Assembly: GCA_902767465.1 (NCBI GenBank)
Contig: CACXHM010000175.1
Coordinates: forward strand, 1-6,058
Reading direction: 5' to 3'
DNA from: an uncultured Bacteroidia bacterium
GTDB taxonomy: Bacteria; Bacteroidota; Bacteroidia; Bacteroidales; UBA932
DNA: 6,058 nucleotides
The notes beneath the pieces were generated by a model. That model did no database searches and was not told the DNA's origin. It saw only the letters and a program-made list of their open reading frames with translations. Shown here in pieces: positions 1 to 5,140 of the stretch. Position 1 is the first letter of the stretch. Each line of letters starts with the position of its first letter. The position numbers were made by a program, and so were the translations under genes.

Positions 1-473
1 GCAGCATCGATGAGCAGCTGGTTTTCATGGAAAGTGCGGCACAGGGGCTTTTCACAATAAACGTGAATGCCTTCCTTGATTGCCCTCATGCATATCGGAA
101 AATGCGAGAAATCTGGGGTAGATACGAATACGGCCTCGATAATGCCATGCATCTCATCGAACATTTTCCGGAAATCCTTATACTGTTTTGCCTCCGGAAA
201 CTGTGCCATGATTTCGAGTGTATGCGGTGCACCGAGATTTACGTCGCAAAGCGCCACCACATTGGCAAGGCCGGTCTTCGCGACCATTTTCGCATTTTCA
301 TTTCCACGGTGTCCGATACCGATCAATGCCACATTCACTTTTCCATTCGCGCCTACAATACGTTTGGCACTTGCTGCACTGGCAACCGGACTCTTCAGTG
401 ATTTACAACCGTCAATAGCCAGGGCGGCAGCAGTAACACCTGCAGCTTTCAAAAAATTCCTTCTGTCTATCAT
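1..473 (-). CDS. Gfo/Idh/MocA family oxidoreductase with Tat signal, N-terminal part
   Basis: The gene is cut by the left edge; 157 complete codons are present, starting at the ATG read from 473 down. Seen: an N-terminal twin-arginine signal (R4-R5-N-F-L-K, then an alanine-rich stretch to about residue 36), a Rossmann dinucleotide-binding motif G52-I-G54-H-R-G57, an acidic residue ending strand 2 (C76-D77), the STPDFSHFP segment at 118-126 and the family's E141-K142-P143 motif. Family knowledge: these enzymes bind NAD(P) and oxidise or epimerise sugars, inositols and similar polyols; some Tat-exported relatives are GH109 glycosidases that use NAD+. Inference: the protein is exported folded with its cofactor to the periplasm. 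C23 follows I-D-G, a poor lipobox, so lipidation is doubtful. The start lies 14 bases after the transporter stop, so the two genes are probably co-transcribed. No clear Shine-Dalgarno is visible. The substrate, and the choice between dehydrogenase and GH109, cannot be decided from this half of the protein. Confidence 0.9.
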   Translation of the reverse strand, partial: MIDRRNFLKAAGVTAAALAIDGCKSLKSPVASAASAKRIVGANGKVNVALIGIGHRGNENAKMVAKTGLANVVALCDVNLGAPHTLEIMAQFPEAKQYKDFRKMFDEMHGIIEAVFVSTPDFSHFPICMRAIKEGIHVYCEKPLCRTFHENQLLIDA

Positions 474-487
474 AAAGACCTGAGTCG

Positions 488-1510
488 TTAAAGTCCTGCT
501 ACAACAATGGATGCCAATCCGGCAACAAAAAGCACGAACATTGCAGCAAGCAAAGCGCCGGTGCCCTTCTTAGCGCCCTTGAACTCTTTCCAAATGAAGA
601 CACCCCAGAGAGCTGCCACCATGGGAGCGCCCTGCCCGAGAGCATACGACACTGCAGGACCGGCCTTCTCGGCAGTAATGTAGCTGAGCGCCGTACCCAG
701 GCACCAGATAGCGCCTCCGAGCATACCTACAAGATGCGTTTTGCAATCTCCCTTGAAATACTGGCTATAGCTTACGGGCTCACCCACGAAGGGTTTGCGC
801 ATGACGATAGTGTTGAAGATAAAGTTGCTTGCCAGAACACCAAGTGTAAATATGACGATTGCAGTATAAGGGGTAACCTTGCCGGCTGCGGGCGTTACGA
901 AATTAGCGGTGTCCATTGCCCTCATCACGAAGGAAGAGAAGAACGACATGATAACACCGGCACAGAGTGCAAGCACGATTCCCTTTTTCTGGTCAGCCTT
1001 GCTGATACCGCTTTCACCTTTGCGGCTGGCAGCAATGCCATTGAATACAATTGCACATACCACAAGCAGCACTCCTATCACAAGAAGGGTGACATCGCCG
1101 GTCTTGGCTCCTTGCTGTACGGCAACCCTGTAGTTGTTGATTACGCCAAGCACGAGCGCCAGTCCAACTCCAAGAGGGAAAGCCACAGACATGCCGGCAA
1201 TGGAAGTCGATGCGGAAAGAAGGATGTTGGAAAGATTGAAGATAACCCCTCCCAGCAGTATCCAAAGGATGCTGGAGCCCGCCGCCTGCTTCAAGTCGGC
1301 AAGGAACGGACGGCCTTCTGCCCCTATGCTTCCGAAAGTAAAAGCAATGATGAGTGCGAACAACACCATGCCAATTACATAATCCCAATAAAAGAGCTCG
1401 TAGCGCCAGCTCTTGGCGGCAAGTTTCTGGGTGTTTCCCCATGAACCCCAGCAGAGCATGATAACAAAGCAAAGAATAACTGCAAGGGTGTAACTGTGAA
1501 CGATGAACAT
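488..1510 (-). CDS. GRP/ureide-permease-like sugar transporter (DMT superfamily), 10 TM
   Basis: 340 residues, almost entirely hydrophobic, with ten likely membrane helices near residues 7-25, 42-60, 78-100, 106-125, 140-160, 180-198, 212-235, 262-281, 288-308 and 318-340. There is no cleavable signal. The first helix ends in CWGSWGNTQKLA, followed by the WRYELFYWDY segment; I recognise this as typical of Bacteroidota proteins annotated as GRP-family sugar transporters or DMT permeases related to plant ureide permeases. The two five-helix halves fit the DMT fold. Family knowledge: these carry small solutes such as sugars or allantoin-like ureides across the inner membrane, probably by ion or proton coupling. 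Inference: it imports the substrate of the oxidoreductase that follows 14 bases downstream, or exports its product. The start at 1510 lies about 30 bases after a TATATTTG promoter element and follows an A/T-rich leader without Shine-Dalgarno, as usual in this phylum. The substrate is not predictable. Confidence 0.85.
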   Translation of the reverse strand: MFIVHSYTLAVILCFVIMLCWGSWGNTQKLAAKSWRYELFYWDYVIGMVLFALIIAFTFGSIGAEGRPFLADLKQAAGSSILWILLGGVIFNLSNILLSASTSIAGMSVAFPLGVGLALVLGVINNYRVAVQQGAKTGDVTLLVIGVLLVVCAIVFNGIAASRKGESGISKADQKKGIVLALCAGVIMSFFSSFVMRAMDTANFVTPAAGKVTPYTAIVIFTLGVLASNFIFNTIVMRKPFVGEPVSYSQYFKGDCKTHLVGMLGGAIWCLGTALSYITAEKAGPAVSYALGQGAPMVAALWGVFIWKEFKGAKKGTGALLAAMFVLFVAGLASIVVAGL

Positions 1511-1542
1511 AATTATATAAGGTTTAATAGTTTCAGTTGCTA

Positions 1543-1550
1543 CAAATATA
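1543..1550 (-). promoter_or_regulatory. Bacteroidota-type -7 element (TATATTTG) for the transporter gene
   Basis: The minus strand reads TATATTTG, an exact match to the TAnnTTTG -7 consensus of the Bacteroidota primary sigma factor. It would start transcription near 1537, giving a leader of roughly 27 bases before the transporter ATG. I see no TTTG/TTG -33 box at the expected distance upstream, so the call rests on one element in a suitable position. Confidence 0.5.
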
Positions 1551-1584
1551 ATTATTTTTCATCAGTTTATAGCGCAGGCCTGCC

Positions 1585-1655
1585 GGAAAAGCAATGCCAG
1601 GACGGGCTCCCCTTGCAGGACACGTCCGGGCCCTTTGCTTTTCGCGGTGGGAATT
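1585..1655. repeat. Hairpin repeat, copy A (distal to groEL)
   Basis: This 71-base unit begins GGAAAAGCAATG and ends CGGTGGGAATT on the plus strand, and matches copy B at a fixed offset of 92 bases through the left arm and loop. It folds into an imperfect hairpin between 1587 and 1642: AAAAGCAA pairs with TTTGCTTTT around a two-base bulge, and GGAC/GTCC forms the middle of the stem. The loop CTCCCCTTGC (1607-1616) is identical in both copies. The arms are more diverged than in copy B. It is probably an extragenic palindromic repeat. The outer A4/T4 tracts would also allow weak factor-independent termination in either direction. Confidence 0.75.
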
Positions 1656-1676
1656 GCAGCAACTAGCGGCTTTCAT

Positions 1677-1748
1677 GGAAAAGCAATGTCCTGACATGCT
1701 CCCCTTGCGGGACATGCCAGGACATTGTGCTTTTAGCGGAGGGAAATT
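1677..1748. repeat. Hairpin repeat, copy B (abuts groEL stop), possible groESL terminator
   Basis: This 72-base unit begins GGAAAAGCAATG and ends CGGAGGGAAATT; its last two bases fall in the groEL stop codon (1747-1749). It forms a long hairpin from 1679 to 1734 with about 23 pairs: AAAAGC/GCTTTT, then AATGTCCTG/CAGGACATT after a two-base bulge, one A-C mismatch, CATG/CATG, and TCCC/GGGA closing a five-base loop. Read on the minus strand it comes directly after groEL and ends in TTTTCC, so it may terminate groESL or protect the 3' end of the mRNA; the U-tract is short, so this is inference. A 21-base non-repeated spacer (1656-1676) separates it from copy A. Confidence 0.8.
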
Positions 1749-3369
1749 ACATCATGCCGCCTTCGGGCATTGCAGGAGCTGCCGGAGCGGGTTCGGGAAT
1801 ATCCACGATACCGCACTCGGTAGTAAGGAACATTCCTGCAACGGAAGCCGCATTTTCAAGAGCCACTCGGACAACCTTTGTAGGGTCGATCACACCGGCC
1901 TCGAACATGTTGACATATTCATCGGTGCGGGCATTGTAACCAAAATCGCCCTTTCCTTCCTTAATCTTGTTGATAATCACCGAAGCATCCACGCCGGCAT
2001 TGGTTGCAATCTGACGCAGGGGCTCTTCAATAGCCTTGGCCACGATATGGATACCGGTGGTTTCATCTTCGTTCTCGCCCTTGAGTCCGGAGAGAGCAGC
2101 AGCGGCACGGATGTAAGCCACACCGCCTCCGGGAAGGTACCCTTCCTCAACAGCAGCACGGGTAGCATTGAGAGCATCCTCAACGCGGTCCTTCTTCTCC
2201 TTCATCTCGACCTCGGTGGTTGCGCCGACATAGAGAACTGCCACGCCGCCGGCGAGTTTGCCGAGACGCTCCTGGAGTTTCTCGCGGTCGTAATCGGAAG
2301 TTGTAGTAGAAATCTGCTTGCGAATGAGATCTGCGCGATCCTTGATGGCCTCTGCATCTCCCTTGCCTCCCACAATCGTGGTATTCTCCTTGGTGATGGT
2401 CACCTTCTCGGCCTTGCCGAGCATATCGGCGGTAGCATTCTCAAGGGTAAAGCCGCGCTCTTCGCTGATTACGGTGGCACCGGTGAGGATTGCAATATCC
2501 TGCAGCATCTCCTTGCGACGGTCCCCAAATCCCGGAGCCTTAACGGCAGCGACTTTGAGAGAGCCACGCAACTTATTCACTACCAGGGTTGTAAGAGCCT
2601 CTCCATCTACATCTTCCGCAATAATGAGCAGTTCCCTGCCTTCGCGGGCAATGGGTTCAAGGATAGGAAGAAGGTCCTTCATGGTGGAAATCTTCTTATC
2701 GGTGATGAGGATAGAAGGATTGCTGAGTTCAGCCTCCATCTTGTCGCCATTGGTCATGAAGTAAGGGCTGATGTAGCCGCGGTCGAACTGCATACCGTCA
2801 ACCACCTTCACCTCTGTTTCGGTACCCTTTGCTTCTTCGACGGTGATGACGCCGTCCTTCTTGACCTTGCTCATTGCATCTGCGATGAGCTTGCCGATAT
2901 AGCTGTCGTTGTTGGCAGAAATAGTGCCGACCTGCTCAACCTTCGAATAATCTTCACCAACCGACTGGCTCTGCTTCTTGAGCTCTTCCACCACCTTTGC
3001 AACAGCCTTGTCGATACCGCGCTTGAGGTCCATGGGGTTGGCCCCAGCGGTAACGTTCTTGATGCCGACATTGATGATGGCCTGTGCCAGCACGGTAGCG
3101 GTGGTAGTTCCGTCACCTGCCTGCTCGTTGGTCTTGGAAGCAACTTCCTTCACCATCTGGGCACCCATGTTCTCGTATTTATCCTTGAGTTCCACCTCTT
3201 TGGCCACGGTAACACCGTCCTTGGTAACCTGAGGTGCACCAAATTTTTTGTCTATTACCACATTACGACCCTTGGGACCAAGAGTCACCTTGACTGCGTT
3301 TGCAAGCTGGTCTGCTCCCTCTTTCATCTTGGAGCGGACATCGGTATTGAATTTTATTTCTTTTGCCAT
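1747..3369 (-). CDS. groEL: Chaperonin GroEL (Hsp60 / Cpn60 large subunit)
   Basis: 540 residues, full length for the family. GroEL forms the double seven-membered cytoplasmic ring that encloses unfolded proteins and, capped by GroES, folds them using ATP. Seen: the N-terminal equatorial nucleotide-binding segment T29-L-G-P-K-G34, the phosphate-binding D86-G-T-T-T-A-T92, the apical domain from about 190 to 375 with the QFDRGYISPYF entry, and D398 in RVEDALNATRAAVEEG, at the position of the catalytic aspartate that activates water for ATP hydrolysis. The C-terminal tail is a short proline/alanine stretch ending MPEGGMM, so it holds one GGM unit in place of the longer GGM repeats of E. coli; the tail normally projects into the cavity floor. 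The start follows groES by 11 A/T-rich bases without Shine-Dalgarno, so the two genes form one operon. A hairpin repeat follows the stop codon immediately. No truncation or frameshift is seen. Confidence 0.99.
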   Translation of the reverse strand: MAKEIKFNTDVRSKMKEGADQLANAVKVTLGPKGRNVVIDKKFGAPQVTKDGVTVAKEVELKDKYENMGAQMVKEVASKTNEQAGDGTTTATVLAQAIINVGIKNVTAGANPMDLKRGIDKAVAKVVEELKKQSQSVGEDYSKVEQVGTISANNDSYIGKLIADAMSKVKKDGVITVEEAKGTETEVKVVDGMQFDRGYISPYFMTNGDKMEAELSNPSILITDKKISTMKDLLPILEPIAREGRELLIIAEDVDGEALTTLVVNKLRGSLKVAAVKAPGFGDRRKEMLQDIAILTGATVISEERGFTLENATADMLGKAEKVTITKENTTIVGGKGDAEAIKDRADLIRKQISTTTSDYDREKLQERLGKLAGGVAVLYVGATTEVEMKEKKDRVEDALNATRAAVEEGYLPGGGVAYIRAAAALSGLKGENEDETTGIHIVAKAIEEPLRQIATNAGVDASVIINKIKEGKGDFGYNARTDEYVNMFEAGVIDPTKVVRVALENAASVAGMFLTTECGIVDIPEPAPAAPAMPEGGMM

Positions 3370-3380
3370 GATAATAAATA

Positions 3381-3647
3381 TTAAAGGATTGCCAGTATGT
3401 CAGACTGTTTCACGATGAGGTATTTTTTGTCTTCGACGGTCACCTCGGTACCGGCATATTTGCCGTAGAGGACCACGTCACCGGGCTTAACCTCCATGGG
3501 CTCATCTTTTTTGCCGGGGCCTGCGGCAATAACTTTTCCCTGCTGGGGTTTCTCTTTTGCCGTATCGGGAATAAAAATGCCTGATGCTGTTTGGGTCTGG
3601 GCCTCCTGAGGCTCAACCAGAACTCTGTCTGCTAATGGTTTAATCAT
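3381..3647 (-). CDS. groES: Co-chaperonin GroES (Hsp10)
   Basis: 88 residues, slightly shorter than the E. coli protein but complete. It forms the seven-membered lid that closes the GroEL cavity. Seen: the N-terminal strand IKPLADRVLVEP typical of Cpn10, a mobile loop at about 15-34 with the hydrophobic GroEL-contact tripeptide I24-F25-I26 after G23, the roof-loop region at 43-50 (GPGKKDEP), the KPGDVVLYGKYAGTEV core and the ending KYLIVKQSDILAIL. It is the first gene of groESL: the glyA terminator lies just upstream and groEL begins 11 bases after its stop. The leader directly before the ATG is A/T-rich with no Shine-Dalgarno and contains a TTAAGTGCTTAA palindrome. A sigma70-like promoter candidate lies 60-90 bases upstream. 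No complete CIRCE element is seen, so heat control by HrcA is not supported. Confidence 0.98.
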   Translation of the reverse strand: MIKPLADRVLVEPQEAQTQTASGIFIPDTAKEKPQQGKVIAAGPGKKDEPMEVKPGDVVLYGKYAGTEVTVEDKKYLIVKQSDILAIL

Positions 3648-3651
3648 AATA

Positions 3652-3663
3652 TTAAGTGCTTAA
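3652..3663. promoter_or_regulatory. Short palindrome before groES
   Basis: TTAAGTGCTTAA has perfect five-base arms (TTAAG/CTTAA) around TG and lies 5 bases from the groES start codon. Its minus-strand reading TTAAGCACTT partly resembles one half of the HrcA operator CIRCE (TTAGCACTC), but the second half at the required spacing is missing. It could be an operator half-site or chance in an A/T-rich leader. Confidence 0.2.
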
Positions 3664-3672
3664 ATAAATCTT

Positions 3673-3706
3673 AAAAAGCGCCCCGGCCTTTTTGCCGGAA
3701 CGCTTT
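3673..3706 (-). terminator. Intrinsic terminator after glyA
   Basis: On the minus strand a 13-pair stem (AAAGCGTTCCGGC with GCCGGGGCGCTTT, including two U-G wobbles) closes a six-base loop AAAAAG and ends in a run of five T. It begins 34 bases after the glyA stop and should end the glyA transcript. Only 25 bases separate its T-run from the groES start codon, so a groESL promoter must lie within or upstream of the hairpin. The matching A-run on the other side could let it act in both directions. Confidence 0.85.
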
Positions 3707-3707
3707 A

Positions 3708-3736
3708 ATTATAATCAATGTGCGTGCCAGTGACAA
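3708..3736 (-). promoter_or_regulatory. Candidate groESL promoter (sigma70-like)
   Basis: On the minus strand TTGTCA (3736-3731) and TATAAT (3713-3708) are separated by exactly 17 bases, five of six and six of six matches to the classical sigma70 boxes. The predicted start near 3700-3702 falls inside the 5' arm of the glyA terminator. Bacteroidota primary promoters normally use TTTG and TAnnTTTG instead, so this may be coincidence in an AT-rich spacer. No TAnnTTTG match is visible between glyA and groES, which makes this the best candidate present. Confidence 0.4.
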
Positions 3737-3743
3737 ATTGTCA
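3731..3743. promoter_or_regulatory. 13-base inverted repeat over glyA stop and candidate -35 box
   Basis: TGACAA-A-TTGTCA is a perfect inverted repeat with six-base arms around a single central base. It includes the glyA stop codon (3741-3743), and its left arm (3731-3736) coincides with the candidate -35 box of groESL. That placement suits a repressor operator, but no regulator is identified and no second copy was seen in the window. Confidence 0.3.
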
Positions 3744-5093
3744 ATATTTATTCAGCGGCACGCCGGCAGTCATCTGATGGACTGCCTTGGCAACGGTCTC
3801 AAGCACTTTGGCATGTTCTTCCAGTTCAGCAAGCTGCGCCGGCGTGGGAGTGTCTGTTTTCTTGAGGGAAAGCGCTGCGGCATGCACGGAACATGACGAA
3901 AGTACCGTGTCAATCAGCCCGACGATATCTGTCATATCCTTTTCCACAAAGCCTCTGGACGTGACGGCAGGAGTTCCGATACGCACCCCGCTGGTCTGGA
4001 AAGGACTGCGGGTGTCGAAAGGAACCATGTTCTTGTTCAAGGTGATGTCAGCTTTTTCAAGTTCCTTTTCCGCAATGCGTCCCGTCACTTCAGGGAACTT
4101 GCCGCGAAGGTCAATCAGCATAAGATGATTGTCGGTTCCGCCGCTCACAACCTTGTATCCTCGCTTCAGAAACTCTGCACACATGGCTGCGGCATTGGCT
4201 TTCACCTGTTTCTGATACTCGACAAATTCCGGTTGGAGAGCCTCGAAGAATGCAACTGCCTTTGCAGCGATCACATGCTCGAGCGGCCCGCCCTGAACCC
4301 CTGGGAAAACACTGCTGTCCAGGATCTGGCTCATTTTCTTGACCTCTCCCTTGGGGGTTGTGCGCCCCTGCGGATCATCGAAATCTTCACCGATAAGGAT
4401 GATGCCTCCACGCGGTCCGCGCAGAGTCTTGTGGGTGGTAGATGTAACTATATGCGCGTATTTTACAGGATTCTCAAGCAAGCCGGCAGCGATGAGCCCG
4501 GCAGTATGAGCCATATCGATCCAGAGGATGGCTCCCACCTTGTCTGCAATCGAGCGCATACGGGCGTAGTCCCACTCGCGGGAATATGCCGAGGCTCCGC
4601 CTATGATGAGACGAGGCTTGCATTCGAGGGCTTTGCGTTCCATCTCGTCGTAATCCACCATGCCCGTTTCGGGATTCAGCCCGTAGGCAACTGCATTGTA
4701 GAGAATTCCGGAAGCATTTACGGGAGAGCCGTGGGTGAGGTGTCCTCCCTGGCTGAGGTCCAGCCCCATAAAAGTATCGCCCGGCTGCAGCACAGCCATG
4801 ATTACGGCCATATTGGCCTGGGCGCCGGAGTGGGGTTGCACATTTGCCCAGCATGCTCCGTAGATCTGCTTGAGACGGTCGATGGCCAGCTGTTCGATCT
4901 GGTCCACTACGCCGCATCCTCCATAGTAACGCTTTCCGGGATAACCTTCAGCATATTTGTTTGTGCATACGGATCCCATCGCCTGCATGACCTCGTCGGT
5001 CACATAGTTCTCCGATGCAATAAGTTCGAGTCCGCTCTGCTGGCGCGTACGTTCCTTGCGGATCAGGTCGAAAATCTGTAAATCTTCTTTCAT
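3741..5093 (-). CDS. glyA: Serine hydroxymethyltransferase
   Basis: 450 residues. This cytoplasmic PLP enzyme interconverts serine and glycine while loading tetrahydrofolate with a one-carbon unit (5,10-methylene-THF), supplying purine, thymidylate and methionine synthesis. Seen: L-I-A-S-E28-N near the N-terminus, NKYAEGYPGKRYYGG at 45-59, HSGAQAN at 88-94, D193-M-A-H196 stacking on and holding the cofactor, the Schiff-base lysine K222 in TSTTHKTLRGPRGG, FPGVQGGP at 263-270 and the substrate-carboxylate arginine R371 in SGVRIGTPA. Residues 236-252 (EDFDDPQGRTTPKGEVK) form a short insert relative to E. coli that I know from other Bacteroidales. The C-terminal segment from about 399 is longer than usual, with a lysine/threonine/proline-rich stretch before a final helix. 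The start matches the family N-terminus. A 47-base gap separates it from the GH3 gene upstream with no terminator visible there, so co-transcription is possible; a strong terminator follows it. Confidence 0.98.
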   Translation of the reverse strand: MKEDLQIFDLIRKERTRQQSGLELIASENYVTDEVMQAMGSVCTNKYAEGYPGKRYYGGCGVVDQIEQLAIDRLKQIYGACWANVQPHSGAQANMAVIMAVLQPGDTFMGLDLSQGGHLTHGSPVNASGILYNAVAYGLNPETGMVDYDEMERKALECKPRLIIGGASAYSREWDYARMRSIADKVGAILWIDMAHTAGLIAAGLLENPVKYAHIVTSTTHKTLRGPRGGIILIGEDFDDPQGRTTPKGEVKKMSQILDSSVFPGVQGGPLEHVIAAKAVAFFEALQPEFVEYQKQVKANAAAMCAEFLKRGYKVVSGGTDNHLMLIDLRGKFPEVTGRIAEKELEKADITLNKNMVPFDTRSPFQTSGVRIGTPAVTSRGFVEKDMTDIVGLIDTVLSSCSVHAAALSLKKTDTPTPAQLAELEEHAKVLETVAKAVHQMTAGVPLNKY

Positions 5094-5140
5094 ATCATTA
5101 ATATTGAACTGAATGTATCCCTCCTTCTGCGAATGCCCTT

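Noticed and set aside
734..1444. A 236-codon plus-strand open frame antisense to the transporter
   Set aside because: The product is hydrophilic and His/Lys-rich, as expected for the complement of membrane-helix codons, and matches nothing I know.
1533..1715. A 60-codon minus-strand open frame after groEL
   Set aside because: It runs through both hairpin repeats and the transporter promoter. Its sequence reflects the repeats, and it has no supporting start signal or family motif.
1585..1748. CRISPR array or integron attC sites as the explanation for the repeat pair
   Set aside because: There are only two copies of about 71 bases with divergent arms and one 21-base spacer, which does not fit CRISPR. 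The conserved ends lack the RYYYAAC/GTTRRRY core of attC, and no integrase or cas gene is present.
1594..3384. A 596-codon open frame on the plus strand, antisense to all of groEL
   Set aside because: It is the mirror of groEL codon bias. The product has no recognisable domain, is rich in His, Cys, Leu and Gly in no pattern, and groEL on the other strand is complete and highly conserved.
3648..3740. A CIRCE (HrcA) operator before groESL
   Set aside because: I looked for TTAGCACTC-N9-GAGTGCTAA. Only a weak half-site resemblance within TTAAGCACTT is present and no partner at the right spacing.
4125..5081. A 318-codon plus-strand open frame antisense to glyA
   Set aside because: It lies wholly inside the well-supported glyA gene, shows no family motif and has the same shadow-frame composition.
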